This document shows positions 36,033-44,165 of a DNA stretch of 64,000 bases, in pieces. This stretch comes from Caulobacter sp. (GTDB lineage: Bacteria > Pseudomonadota > Alphaproteobacteria > Caulobacterales > Caulobacteraceae), in the NCBI GenBank assembly GCA_017744495.1, contig JAGIBE010000144.1:20420-84419 (forward strand). The letters run 5' to 3'. Positions within the stretch are counted from its first letter, which is position 1, and each line of letters starts with the position of its first letter. The position numbers and the translations under genes are program-made. The notes beneath the pieces were generated by a model, which had not been told where the DNA came from, did no database searches, and was given only the letters and a program-made list of their open reading frames with translations.

Positions 36033-36109
36033 GGGACATGCCCTTGCGGCGTGTCCCCAACGGCTGGCGCGGCGCTTGATCATGGGGACACGCCGCAAGG
36101 GCATGTCCC
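36033..36109. repeat. Perfect 26-bp inverted repeat between convergent genes
   Basis: Left arm 36033-36058 and right arm 36084-36109 are exact inverted copies (core GACATGCCCTTGCGGCGTGT), separated by 25 bases. It starts six bases after the oxidoreductase stop codon and ends nine bases before the stop of the convergent membrane protein gene. It could terminate both transcripts. Degenerate relatives lie at 26385-26454. Confidence 0.85.
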
Positions 36110-36118
36110 CGACCTGAC

Positions 36119-37285
36119 TTACTTCTGCGCGGTCCCGTCCGCGCGATCCGGCTTCACCCCCGTGGCGCGGATGTTGGTCACCGACTGCAGGGTGCCGAAC
36201 CAGAACGGCGAGCCGAGCGACACCGCCAGGCCGGTGATCGCCAGGCCCAGGAGGCTGAGAAAGAGCTTCAGGGAGACCCCCCAGCCGTCGCGCTTGAGCG
36301 CCTTGCAGCTCTTGCTCCAGTCCTGCGGCCGCCCCTGCAGCTGGCCCGGCGTCGGCTTGGCGCGAGGGTCGGTGTAGAGGTCGCAGATCGCCTCGTGGGT
36401 CCAGCCGATCGGCAGGGCCAGCTTCTGGCCGAGATCGGCGGCGTCCTGATCCTTTTCGCAGGCGCATTCGGGCGCGCCGTCCGCGCCGGCGGCGGCGGCG
36501 TCCCCGCCCGTCGCGTCGTCCAACGTGGCTCCCGTCGCGTCTGGGGCCGGCGAGTTCATCCGCGCCGCCAGACTGGCCTGAGCGCCCTGGGCGGTGTCGG
36601 ATTCCTTGGCCGTCTGCCCCGCCTGCGCGACCAGTCCGGCCCGGGCCACCGGGTCACGCCACAGGTTGTCGATCAGCTGCAGCGAATTGACGTTGAACGC
36701 GACGGCCACCGCGAAGCCCGCCCAGAACGTCAGGCGATGGACCCAGCGCTTGTAGGCGCCGCTGGTGCGGTCCATGGCCCCGTCGAACCAGGTCGCCACG
36801 CTCGTCTGGAACGTCTCCAGCTTGCCGTCGGCCTCGTCGATCATCGGCAGCAGGGCGTTCTTCAGCCGGTCGTTGTTCTCGATCCCGGCGACGGCGGTCT
36901 TCAGCTGGGCGAAGCTGAGATGGACGCTGTCCGACGGCTTCAGCGTCTCGGTCAGGGCCACGGCGAAGGTCTTGCCGGGGATGTAGGACGGCGCGTTCTT
37001 CAGCAGGGCCCCGCGTTTGGTGCAGTGGTCCTCGGCCGTTTGATGCGACTTCAGGGCGCTGATCAGCGGGTGGTTCCACACCGAGCACATCTCGGGCGAC
37101 CATTCGCCGGACTTCCGCTCCGAACCGTCGCCGCCCAGCAGGCTCTGCACCCGCCCGAGCAGGAACTCGCTGCGCTTGTTGAGGAAGCTGGAGATGTATT
37201 CGTTCAGGGCGGTGACGAACAGGCTGACCAGAAGGTAGACGAAGATCAGTCCCACCGCGACGTCGAGCGCAGCGCCGAAGTTCAT
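36119..37285 (-). CDS. Multi-span membrane protein of unknown function
   Basis: 388-residue membrane protein. An N-terminal helix (DVAVGLIFVYLLVSLFVTALNEYISS) is followed by a large soluble region with PSYIPGKTFAVALTETL, a helix around WAGFAVAVAFNVNSLQLI, an acidic low-complexity segment rich in A, D and G (about residues 235-275), and two C-terminal helices ending in AVSLGSPFWFGTLQSVTNIR. The SLGxPFWF ending and the PSYIP segment recur in a widespread but uncharacterised bacterial membrane family. The ATG at 37285 has GGGAAGGG upstream and fits the family N-terminus; the longer frame to 37405 is not supported. Confidence 0.8.
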   Translation of the reverse strand: MNFGAALDVAVGLIFVYLLVSLFVTALNEYISSFLNKRSEFLLGRVQSLLGGDGSERKSGEWSPEMCSVWNHPLISALKSHQTAEDHCTKRGALLKNAPSYIPGKTFAVALTETLKPSDSVHLSFAQLKTAVAGIENNDRLKNALLPMIDEADGKLETFQTSVATWFDGAMDRTSGAYKRWVHRLTFWAGFAVAVAFNVNSLQLIDNLWRDPVARAGLVAQAGQTAKESDTAQGAQASLAARMNSPAPDATGATLDDATGGDAAAAGADGAPECACEKDQDAADLGQKLALPIGWTHEAICDLYTDPRAKPTPGQLQGRPQDWSKSCKALKRDGWGVSLKLFLSLLGLAITGLAVSLGSPFWFGTLQSVTNIRATGVKPDRADGTAQK

Positions 37286-37440
37286 GATGCCCTTCCCTGA
37301 GGCGCCGACTCGCGACGGCGGCGCGACCTCAACCTTGTCGGGTAAGGTTTCACAGCTCTCGAAAAAGGGCAATGAAGGCTCTGAGCCGGCGAGCCTCCGC
37401 CGCATCTGGCGTGTCGCCGGCGCCGTGCTAGGCTGACCGC

Positions 37441-37740
37441 ATGAACAAGCCGGTTCAATCCAAGCCCGTCGTGGTGACCCTCAGGCCCGAAGACGCCTTC
37501 GATCTTGGACAGCGGGTGGCGCGCGGCGAATTCTCGTCATTGGACGAAGCGGTCGCGGCCGAGTTGGCCGATCTGAACTATCGCCGCGCCGTCGAGATCA
37601 TGGGCGGCGACGACAAGCTGGAAGCCTTGGTGACGCGGCTGGAGGCCGAGGACGACCCCGCATCGGATGTCGAGGCCAGGGGCTTCTTCGCCGAACTCCG
37701 TGCGGGACTGAAGCAGCGATTGGATGCATCGCGCGAGTGA
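37441..37740 (+). CDS. ParD-like ribbon-helix-helix antitoxin, solitary
   Basis: 99-residue protein whose first half looks like the ParD/CopG antitoxin fold: VVVTLRPEDAFDLGQRVARG is the strand-helix region and EFSSLDEAVAAELADLNYRRA the second helix, with the GEFSSLDEAV turn typical of ParD. The C-terminal half is acidic and probably disordered until toxin binds. No ParE/RelE-like gene follows; the next gene is an oxidoreductase. It is either a solo regulator or an antitoxin that lost its partner. Confidence 0.65.
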   Translation: MNKPVQSKPVVVTLRPEDAFDLGQRVARGEFSSLDEAVAAELADLNYRRAVEIMGGDDKLEALVTRLEAEDDPASDVEARGFFAELRAGLKQRLDASRE

Positions 37741-37762
37741 AGCGACGGCTGGTGACCTCAGA

Positions 37763-38878
37763 ATGACTCAAGAGTTCGATTTCGACGCCGTCGTCGTGGG
37801 CGCGGGCGCTGTCGGCCTGGCCTGCGGCTACGCCCTGTCCCAGCGCGGCTTGATCGTGGCCGTGCTGGAGGCCGAGGGCCACATCGGCCAGGGCGTGTCG
37901 TCGCGCAATTCTGAGGTGATCCACGGCGGGCTCTACTATCCGACCGGCTCGCTGAAGGCGCGGTTCTGCGTCCAGGGGCGGCGGCGCCTCTACGCGTTCC
38001 TCGACAAGCATCACATCGACTACAAGAGGTGCGGCAAGCTGGTGGTGGCCACCCGCGAGGACGAGATCCCGCAGCTGGAGGCGATCTTCCGTCAGGCGCT
38101 GGACAACGACGTCGAGGGCATGGAGCACCTGACCGGCGCCCAGGCCCGGGCGCTGGAGCCCGGCCTCAACGCCCATACGGCCCTGCTGTCGCCGGAGAGC
38201 GGCGTCTTCGCCATCCACGACTACATGCTGGCCTTGCAGGGCGAGATCGAGGCGGCCGGCGGGGCGGTGGTGGTCAACACGCCGTTCGAGGGCGCGACGC
38301 CCCTGGCCGGCGGCGGTTTCACCGTGCGGATCGGCGGGGCCGAGGCGGCCAGCCTGACCTGCCGCCTGCTGGTCACCGCGCCGGGCCTGTCGTCACAAGC
38401 CGTGGCCGCGACGATCGAGGGCTTCCCGGCCGACCAGATTCCTGCGGCCCACTATGGAAAAGGCGTCTATTTCCGCCTGGCGGCCAAGGCCCCGTTCCAG
38501 CGTCTGATCTATCCGCCGCCGATCCACGGAGCGCTCGGCACCCACTACCGCAACGACCTGGGCGGCCAGGCGGTGTTCGGGCCCGACCTGGAATATGTCC
38601 CGGCCCCCGACTATTCGGTCGACGAAAGCCGCCGCGTCGCCTTCGCCGCCTATATCCGCAAGTTCTGGCCGGATGTGCCGGAGGATCTGCTGGTCCCCGA
38701 CTACGCCGGGATTCGGCCCAAGATCCACGGACCGGACGAGCCCCAGCCCGACTTCCAGCTGCGCGGCGCCGACACCCATGGAATCGAGGGGCTGATGGCC
38801 TTGTTCGGCATCGAGAGCCCCGGCCTGACCAGCTCGCTGGCGATCGGCGAGGAGGTCTCCGCGCGCCTTACCGCGTAA
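37763..38878 (+). CDS. FAD-dependent oxidoreductase, L-2-hydroxyglutarate oxidase-like
   Basis: 371-residue DAO-family flavoprotein. The dinucleotide-binding motif is VVVGAGAVGLACGYAL (residues 8-23) followed by the acidic E of VLEAEGHIGQGVSSRNSEVIHGG, which is characteristic of L-2-hydroxyglutarate dehydrogenase (LhgO/L2HGDH) relatives. Further family marks are the RGKL-like CGKLVVAT segment and the C-terminal IESPGLTSSLAIGEEV. It would oxidise an L-2-hydroxy acid, passing electrons to quinone or oxygen. ATG at 37763, 23 bases after the antitoxin-like gene, so the two may be cotranscribed. Confidence 0.88.
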   Translation: MTQEFDFDAVVVGAGAVGLACGYALSQRGLIVAVLEAEGHIGQGVSSRNSEVIHGGLYYPTGSLKARFCVQGRRRLYAFLDKHHIDYKRCGKLVVATREDEIPQLEAIFRQALDNDVEGMEHLTGAQARALEPGLNAHTALLSPESGVFAIHDYMLALQGEIEAAGGAVVVNTPFEGATPLAGGGFTVRIGGAEAASLTCRLLVTAPGLSSQAVAATIEGFPADQIPAAHYGKGVYFRLAAKAPFQRLIYPPPIHGALGTHYRNDLGGQAVFGPDLEYVPAPDYSVDESRRVAFAAYIRKFWPDVPEDLLVPDYAGIRPKIHGPDEPQPDFQLRGADTHGIEGLMALFGIESPGLTSSLAIGEEVSARLTA

Positions 38879-38936
38879 GGTCTTGCCACCAACCGCCGCT
38901 TCGCGCGTTGCAATCTTGGCTTTTCAGGAGGGCGCG

Positions 38937-39308
38937 ATGCTGGACGACTTCATCGACAGGCTGATTTCGCGATTGATGGCGGGGGCGGGGCTGATCATGG
39001 CGGCGGCGATCGCCGCCGTGGCCGGGGCGATGGCGGTGTTCGCCTTCCTGTCCCAGTGGGTCGGCTCGGCCTGGGCCTATGCGATCGTGGCGATCACGGC
39101 GTCAGTGGTGGTGACGGTCTGGTCGCTGCTGCACAAGCAGCATCTGGCCCGCACACGCCAGCCGCCGCTGGACAAGCGCGTCCTGGCGATGATGCAGGAG
39201 CACCCCACCGCCTCGTTCCTGGCCGGCATGGCCGCCGCGACCCTGCTGAAGGGCAAGCCGTCGCTGGCGGCGACGCTGTGGCAGGCGCGGAAGGGGAAAC
39301 CGAAGTAG
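38937..39308 (+). CDS. Small two-helix membrane protein
   Basis: 123-residue protein with two predicted transmembrane helices at about residues 15-40 and 45-68, then a cytoplasmic tail containing a DKRVLAMMQEHPTASFLAG segment and a lysine-rich end. The ATG at 38937 is supported by CAGGAGGGCGCG. No family is recognised with confidence; the arrangement resembles small holin-like or phage-shock-type membrane proteins but there is no phage context. Nested palindromic repeats follow directly. Confidence 0.65.
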   Translation: MLDDFIDRLISRLMAGAGLIMAAAIAAVAGAMAVFAFLSQWVGSAWAYAIVAITASVVVTVWSLLHKQHLARTRQPPLDKRVLAMMQEHPTASFLAGMAAATLLKGKPSLAATLWQARKGKPK

Positions 39309-39322
39309 GGCGGTGCGATTGA

Positions 39323-39456
39323 CACTTGCCCCCCACGGATCGCTTCGCGATCGTCTTCCCCCATAGGGGGAAGAGCTTGCTTGGCCGGCGTCGCGCATCT
39401 GGCTCCGCCCCCTATGGGGGCGGACAGACCGCGTAGCGGTCAGGTGGGGGCAAGTG
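39323..39456. repeat. Nested imperfect palindrome, CCCCCATAGGGGG family
   Basis: Outer ends CACTTGCCCCC (from 39323) and GGGGGCAAGTG (to 39456) pair perfectly. Internally each half carries a CCCCCATAGGGGG-type hairpin and a GATCGCTTCGCGATC-type hairpin (39338-39352 on the left, the CCGCGTAGCGG relative on the right). It lies between two genes that end facing each other. Confidence 0.75.
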
Positions 39457-39463
39457 GTGATCC

Positions 39464-40684
39464 TCAGCCCTTCTTCGGAACGACCTTCAGCACCCGCCCG
39501 TCATCCTCGTCGGTCACCAGATACAGCGCCCCATCCGGGCCCACGACCACGTCTCGGATGCGGAAGCCCAGCTCCGACAGCAGGCGCTCCTCGCCGGTCA
39601 CCTGGTGGTCCTTCAGCGTCAGCCGCACGAGGTAGCCCTTGAGCCCGCCAACGAAAAGACTGCCCTTCCAGGCTGGGAACAGGGTCCCGTTGTAGAAGGC
39701 CATGCCCGAGGGGGCGATCACCGGGTCCCAGTAATAGATCGGTTGCTCCATGCCCTCGTGCTGGGTGATGCCGTCGCCGATCGGCTTGCCCGAATAGTCC
39801 TCGCCGTAGGTGATGGTCGGCCAGCCGTAGTCCTTGCCGGCCTTGGGGGTGTTGATCTCGTCGCCGCCCTTGGCGCCGTGCTCGACCGTCCACAGCTCGC
39901 CGGTCCACGGGTTGATCGTCGCGCCCTGGACATTGCGGTGGCCCTTGGACCAGATCTCGGGCTTGGCCTGGGGATTGCCCACATACGGATTGTCGGCCGG
40001 GATCGAACCGTCGGGGCGGATGCGGATCACCTTGCCCAGGGCCGCGTCCAGCTTCTGGGCCTGCATGCGGCCCGGGATGATCGAGCGCTCGCCGGTGGTG
40101 ACGAACAGCGCCCCGTCGCGGGCGAAGGCCAGGCGGCCGCCGAAGTGCAGGGGCGAGTCCATGGTCGGCAGCTGGCGCCAGATCACCTGGACGTTCTCCA
40201 GCTTGGGCGCGGCGCCCGGGACCAGCTTGCCGCGCGCGACCGTGGTGCCGTTGCCGCCGTCGCGGGGCTCGGCATAGGTCCAGTAGATCAGGCCGTTCTG
40301 GGCGTAGTTCGGGTCCAGGGCCACATCGAACAGGCCGCCCTGGCCCTCGGCGAACACGGCGGGCAGGCCGGCGACGGCGGGCGACAGCTTGCCGTCGGTC
40401 CCGAGGATGCGCAGACGCCCGGCGCGCTCGGTGACCAGCTTGGAGCCGTCGGGCAGGAAGGCCAAGCCCCAGGGGTGGTCCAGGCCCGTGGCCAGGGTCT
40501 CGACCCGATAGGCCACGCCCAGCTTCTCCTCGGGCGCGCGGGTCTGCTGCGGGAAGGCCGGCTTCTGGTCGGGGGCGTTGGGCGGGCCGGTCTCGACCGG
40601 CGGGTTCGGCTGGGCCTGGACCGCGGGGGCGGGACCGCACGCCGACAGGACCAGCGCGGCGAGGGCGAGATGGCGAAGACGCAT
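39464..40684 (-). CDS. PQQ-dependent aldose sugar dehydrogenase lipoprotein
   Basis: 406-residue exported protein of the soluble glucose dehydrogenase (GSDH/YliI) family, a six-bladed beta propeller using PQQ and calcium to oxidise aldoses in the periplasm. The signal ends in LVLSAC, a lipobox. Family marks are [66 protein letters not shown] and the W-D-P-V-I-A-P-S-G segment, which together supply the PQQ and calcium pocket; the catalytic histidine should be the one in HFGGR or HRNVQG by comparison with relatives. A direct-repeat-rich region precedes it. Confidence 0.93.
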   Translation of the reverse strand: MRLRHLALAALVLSACGPAPAVQAQPNPPVETGPPNAPDQKPAFPQQTRAPEEKLGVAYRVETLATGLDHPWGLAFLPDGSKLVTERAGRLRILGTDGKLSPAVAGLPAVFAEGQGGLFDVALDPNYAQNGLIYWTYAEPRDGGNGTTVARGKLVPGAAPKLENVQVIWRQLPTMDSPLHFGGRLAFARDGALFVTTGERSIIPGRMQAQKLDAALGKVIRIRPDGSIPADNPYVGNPQAKPEIWSKGHRNVQGATINPWTGELWTVEHGAKGGDEINTPKAGKDYGWPTITYGEDYSGKPIGDGITQHEGMEQPIYYWDPVIAPSGMAFYNGTLFPAWKGSLFVGGLKGYLVRLTLKDHQVTGEERLLSELGFRIRDVVVGPDGALYLVTDEDDGRVLKVVPKKG

Positions 40685-40738
40685 GAGAACTGTCCTGACG
40701 AGGGAGCGATGGAGGCGACGATTGGTCAGGTGACTACG

Positions 40739-40788
40739 TTGTCATCGTGACGCGCCGTTGTCATCCAGATCGTTTGACAGCTGTCATC
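40739..40788. promoter_or_regulatory. TTGTCATC repeats and TGACAGCTGTCA palindrome
   Basis: TTGTCATC occurs at 40739-40746 and 40758-40765, with a third near copy CTGTCATC at 40781-40788. TGACAGCTGTCA (40775-40786) is a perfect 12-bp palindrome. The cluster lies between the divergent sugar dehydrogenase and glycosyltransferase genes and could bind a regulator of either. Confidence 0.45.
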
Positions 40789-40861
40789 CCGATGGCGCCG
40801 GCGCGTTGACTTCCCGGCGCCGCCCGACGAAGGTCCGGCCTCGCCAGACCCGGAGCCCGCC

Positions 40862-41911
40862 TTGACCGCCATCCTGCACGCCATGTTGGGCAAGGGTCTG
40901 GGCGGCCTGGAGCAGGTGTTCCTCGACTACCAGCCGATCCTGGAGGCCTACGCCGCCGAGCGCGAGGGCAAGGCGACGGGCGTGGTGCGGGTGGGCGGCA
41001 AGGTCGCGGTCCAGCAGACCGGGCGCGTCCCGCCCCTGGCGACCATGCCGGCCTATACCGACTGGGACCCGGTCACGGTGGGCGCCGCCCGCAAGATCGT
41101 GGCGGCCACGGCGCCCGACCTGATCCTCAGCCATGGCCAGCGGCCCGCACGCCTGATGGCCAAGGTCGCGCCGCCGAAGACGGTGCTGGCGATCTGCGTG
41201 CACAAACCGGCCTTCGACGTGGAAACCACCCGTACCCACTATGTCTGCGTCGGCCGGCACCTGGCTGAGCTGGCGATGGAACGTGGCGTTCCGGCCGAGC
41301 GCGTACACTTCGTGCCCAACGCCGTGAAGCCGCCGGCGGTGCTGGCGGCGCCGTTCCGCGACGGAATCTGCGCCCCGCGCATCGTCGCCGCCGGCCGGCT
41401 GCATCCCAAGAAGGGCTTCGACGTCCTCATTGCCGCCCTGGCTCTGCTGCGCGATCAGGGCCAGGGCTTCGAGTGCGAGATCGCCGGCGAGGGCGACGAG
41501 CGGGCCAAGCTGGAGGGACTGATCGCCCAGCACGGCCTCGGCGACCGCGTGCGGCTGGTCGGCTGGCGCGACGCCCCGGCCTTCCTGGCCACGGGCGACG
41601 TCTTCGCCTTCCCGTCGTACCAGGAGGGTTTCCCGCTGGTGCTGCTGGAGGCCATGGCCGCCGGCCTGCCCGTGGCGGCCAGCGCGATTCCCGGACCGAT
41701 GGAGATGATCGGAGAGGGCGTCGACGGGACCCTGGTCCCGCCCGGCGACCCGGCCGCTCTGGCGACGGCCCTGGCCGGCCTGATCGCCGCGCCGGAAAAG
41801 TCCGCCGCCCTGGGCGCGGCGGCCCGCGCCAAGGTGCTGGAGGACTATGGTCCGGAGAGCTTGAAGCGGCGTCTGGACGCGGTGCTCGATCAGATGCTCG
41901 GACGGGCTTGA
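40862..41911 (+). CDS. Glycosyltransferase family 4 protein
   Basis: 349-residue GT-B fold retaining glycosyltransferase. The N-terminal half carries GKGLGGLEQVFLDY, the acceptor-domain glycine loop. The C-terminal domain starts at IVAAGRLHPKKGFDVLIAAL and contains the donor-binding EGFPLVLLEAMAAGLPVAAS with the E-x7-E motif typical of GT4 enzymes. It is likely to add a sugar to a lipid or polysaccharide at the cytoplasmic face of the inner membrane; no other cell-envelope sugar genes are adjacent. Start TTG at 40862 begins the family N-terminus; the ribosome-binding stretch (CGGAG) is modest. Confidence 0.9.
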   Translation: MTAILHAMLGKGLGGLEQVFLDYQPILEAYAAEREGKATGVVRVGGKVAVQQTGRVPPLATMPAYTDWDPVTVGAARKIVAATAPDLILSHGQRPARLMAKVAPPKTVLAICVHKPAFDVETTRTHYVCVGRHLAELAMERGVPAERVHFVPNAVKPPAVLAAPFRDGICAPRIVAAGRLHPKKGFDVLIAALALLRDQGQGFECEIAGEGDERAKLEGLIAQHGLGDRVRLVGWRDAPAFLATGDVFAFPSYQEGFPLVLLEAMAAGLPVAASAIPGPMEMIGEGVDGTLVPPGDPAALATALAGLIAAPEKSAALGAAARAKVLEDYGPESLKRRLDAVLDQMLGRA

Positions 41912-41955
41912 AGCCGCCCCCGCTTTGCGCTTATAAGCCCGCCTCCGCTTCGTGC

Positions 41956-42032
41956 GGCTGGGTAGCTCAGATGGTTAGAGCGGTGGATTCATAACCCACA
42001 GGTCGGCGGTTCGATCCCGCCCCCAGCCACCA
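41956..42032 (+). tRNA. tRNA with CAU anticodon (elongator Met, or Ile2)
   Basis: 77-base cloverleaf: acceptor arms GGCTGGG (41956-41962) and CCCAGCC (42022-42028), discriminator A and an encoded CCA at 42030-42032. The D arm has TAGCTCAGATGGTTAGAGC, the T arm GGCGG-TTCGATC-CCGCC. The anticodon CAT is at 41990-41992 in the loop TTCATAA. Initiator features (C1 mismatch with A72, three G-C pairs in the anticodon stem) are absent, so it is elongator methionine or the lysidine-modified isoleucine tRNA. The last anticodon-stem pair is A-C, a mismatch. Confidence 0.93.
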
Positions 42033-42130
42033 CGATCGGGTCCTTCAGGACCGCGTGGAAGATTTCTCAAAATCAGTGATTTCCCGGGCGGCGACCGATA
42101 GCCGTCGCGAACGCTCGACAGCGCCACACC

Positions 42131-42262
42131 TCAATCCTGGAAATATCGCCGCCTCACGCCGCGCCGACGACGGCGCATGGCGTCGATCCTGGGGGCGACG
42201 CTCGGCCAGGCCAGCAGGCCGAGCAGGAACACGATAAAGAACGTCGAAATCCACAAACTCAC
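42131..42262 (-). CDS. Predicted 43-residue single-span membrane peptide
   Basis: Short minus-strand frame from GTG at 42262 to TGA at 42131. The peptide starts MSLWISTFFIVFLLGLLAWP, a single hydrophobic helix, then has a strongly basic tail (RRRRGVRRRYFQD). A GGGAG stretch lies about eight bases before the GTG. The layout of a clean membrane helix plus positive-inside tail is unlikely by chance in non-coding DNA. It lies alone between the tRNA and the ECF42 module. Confidence 0.45.
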   Translation of the reverse strand: MSLWISTFFIVFLLGLLAWPSVAPRIDAMRRRRRGVRRRYFQD

Positions 42263-42416
42263 GAACGGCTCCCGGCTTTACGAGCGCTGCCTCCCCATGT
42301 GCCGTTTTACATTTATGGTTTTGTGTCGGCGGTCCGACGATCAAGGAACGCCTAGGCGAAAATAGGGCTCCTTCACCGTAGGGAAATACCTGAGGGCCGA
42401 TTTTTCAAGGCGGCTT

Positions 42417-42445
42417 TGTCGGATTGCGGGGGCTCTGATCGTCCT
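42417..42445 (+). promoter_or_regulatory. ECF42-type promoter of the DGPF-sigma operon
   Basis: TGTCGG at 42417-42422, 17 bases, then CGTCCT at 42440-42445, with the ATG of the DGPF gene at 42469. The same -35, spacer length and -10 recur at 44166-44194 and, on the minus strand, at 54946-54918. From memory, ECF42 factors use a TGTCGA-like -35 and a CG(T/A)C-type -10, which fits. Confidence 0.75.
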
Positions 42446-42468
42446 GGCTACGACAAGGCGGCCAACCG

Positions 42469-42873
42469 ATGCTCTATGCCATTCTTTGCTACAATTCCGA
42501 GGACGTGGTCGGGGCCTGGACGCCGGCAGAGGACGCCGTGGTGATGGCGCGGCTGGGGACGGTCGAGGCCGGCCTGGCCGCCGTCGACCGGCTGGGCGCG
42601 GTGGCGCGGCTGCTGCCCACCACGGCCGCCGTCACCCTCCGGAAAGGGCGCGAGCATTTGGTGATCGACGGCCCGTTCGCCGAGACCAAGGAACAGCTGC
42701 TGGGCTTCTACGTGGTGGAGTGCGGCGACCTGGACGGGGCGATCGCGGTGGCCCGGGATCTGGCTGTCGCCAATCCCGATCGCGGAGCCTATGAAATCCG
42801 CCCCCTGGCCGTCTATCGTCCTGGCGGCCTGAACGCGGCGCGCACCAAGAGGCCGGTCTATGGGAGGGGATGA
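42469..42873 (+). CDS. YCII/DGPF-domain protein, ECF42 partner
   Basis: 134-residue YCII-related protein with the eponymous DGPF motif (VIDGPFAETKEQLLGFYVVE, D67-F70). DGPF proteins are encoded next to ECF42 sigma factors, and the sigma gene follows five bases after its stop. Their biochemical role is unresolved; they are thought to be functionally linked to the sigma factor. ATG at 42469 is 24 bases downstream of a candidate -10 element (CGTCCT). The start fits the usual family N-terminus MLYAILCY. Confidence 0.93.
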   Translation: MLYAILCYNSEDVVGAWTPAEDAVVMARLGTVEAGLAAVDRLGAVARLLPTTAAVTLRKGREHLVIDGPFAETKEQLLGFYVVECGDLDGAIAVARDLAVANPDRGAYEIRPLAVYRPGGLNAARTKRPVYGRG

Positions 42874-42877
42874 GGGC

Positions 42878-44143
42878 ATGAGCATCGCCAACATCGACGA
42901 GGCCTGGATCGACGCCGCCCTGACGGCGGCCCGGCCCCAGGCGGTGGCGGCCCTGCTACGCTATTTCCGCGACCTGGACACGGCCGAGGAAGCCTTTCAG
43001 GACGCCTGCCTGCGGGCCCTGAAGGCCTGGCCCAAGAACGGCCCGCCGCGCGACCCGACGGCCTGGCTGATACTGGTCGGCCGCAACGCCGCCCTGGACG
43101 GGGTGCGCAAGTCGAGCCGGTCCGCCCCGCTGCCGGCCGAGGAGCTGATCTCCGACCTCGAGGACGCCGAGGCCACGCTCGTCGACCGGCTGGACGGCGA
43201 ACACTATCGCGACGACGTGCTGCGGCTGCTGTTCATCTGCTGCCATCCCGATCTGCCGGCGACCCAGCAGGTGGCCGTGGCCCTGCGCATCGTCTCGGGC
43301 CTATCAGTCAAACAGATCGCTCGCGCCTTCCTGGTCGGTGAGTCGGCGATGGAGCAGAGGATCACCCGGGCCAAGGCGCGGATCGGCGCGGCCGACGTGC
43401 CGTTCGGCGCGCCGGACCTGGAGGAGCGCGCACAGCGCCTCAGCACCGTGGCCGCCATGGTCTATCTGGTCTTCAACGAGGGCTATTCGGCCGGCGGTAA
43501 GGAACTGCTGACGCGCGGCTCGCTGTGCGGCGAGGCCATCCGCCTGGCGCGGCTGCTGCTGCGGCTGTTCCCCGGCGAGCCGGAGGTCATGGGCTTGACC
43601 GCCCTTCTGCTGCTGCAGCACGCCCGCGCCCCGGCCCGGTTCGACGCCGATGGGGCAGTGGTGCTGTTGGAGGACCAGGACCGATCCTTGTGGAACCAAC
43701 GGATGATCGCCGAGGGCCTGGCCCTGATCGACAAGGCCGTGCGCCATCGCCGCCCGGGGCCCTATCTGGTCCAGGCCGCCATCGCCGCCGAGCACGACCG
43801 CGCCGAGCGGGCCGAGGACACCAACTGGGCGCGGATCGATCTGCTGTACGGCGACCTGGAACAGCTGGCCCCCTCGCCGGTGGTCACCCTGAACCGCGCC
43901 GTGGCGGTGTCAAAGGTGGCCGGGCCCGAGGCCGCCCTGGCGATGATCGAGCCGTTGGAGCCCAAGCTGTCGGGCTATTTCCACTTCTTCGGCCTGCGCG
44001 GCGGGCTGCTGTTCCAGCTGGGGCGGCGGGAGGAGGCCAAGGTCGCCTTCGACCGGGCGATCGCCCTGGCCAACACCGCCGCCGAGGCCGCCCATATCCG
44101 CCTGCACCTCGACAAACTGATGAAGGAGAGCGCGGCCGGCTAG
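42878..44143 (+). CDS. ECF42 family RNA polymerase sigma factor
   Basis: 421-residue extracytoplasmic-function sigma factor of the ECF42 type. Sigma region 2 is in residues 20-90 (YFRDLDTAEEAFQDACLRAL, then DPTAWLILVGRNAALDGVRK), region 4 in about 130-180 (VALRIVSGLSVKQIARAFLV, then QRITRAKARI). A long C-terminal extension of about 230 residues with TPR-like helices replaces an anti-sigma factor, as in other ECF42 members. ATG at 42878 follows GAGGG, just after the DGPF gene's stop. Predicted targets in this window are its own operon, the VOC gene and an SRPBCC gene. Confidence 0.93.
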   Translation: MSIANIDEAWIDAALTAARPQAVAALLRYFRDLDTAEEAFQDACLRALKAWPKNGPPRDPTAWLILVGRNAALDGVRKSSRSAPLPAEELISDLEDAEATLVDRLDGEHYRDDVLRLLFICCHPDLPATQQVAVALRIVSGLSVKQIARAFLVGESAMEQRITRAKARIGAADVPFGAPDLEERAQRLSTVAAMVYLVFNEGYSAGGKELLTRGSLCGEAIRLARLLLRLFPGEPEVMGLTALLLLQHARAPARFDADGAVVLLEDQDRSLWNQRMIAEGLALIDKAVRHRRPGPYLVQAAIAAEHDRAERAEDTNWARIDLLYGDLEQLAPSPVVTLNRAVAVSKVAGPEAALAMIEPLEPKLSGYFHFFGLRGGLLFQLGRREEAKVAFDRAIALANTAAEAAHIRLHLDKLMKESAAG

Positions 44144-44165
44144 GGAAGGAATTTTTCCGATGGAA

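Noticed and set aside
41956-42032. Initiator tRNA-fMet
   Set aside because: The first base pair is G-C rather than a C-A mismatch and the anticodon stem lacks three G-C pairs.
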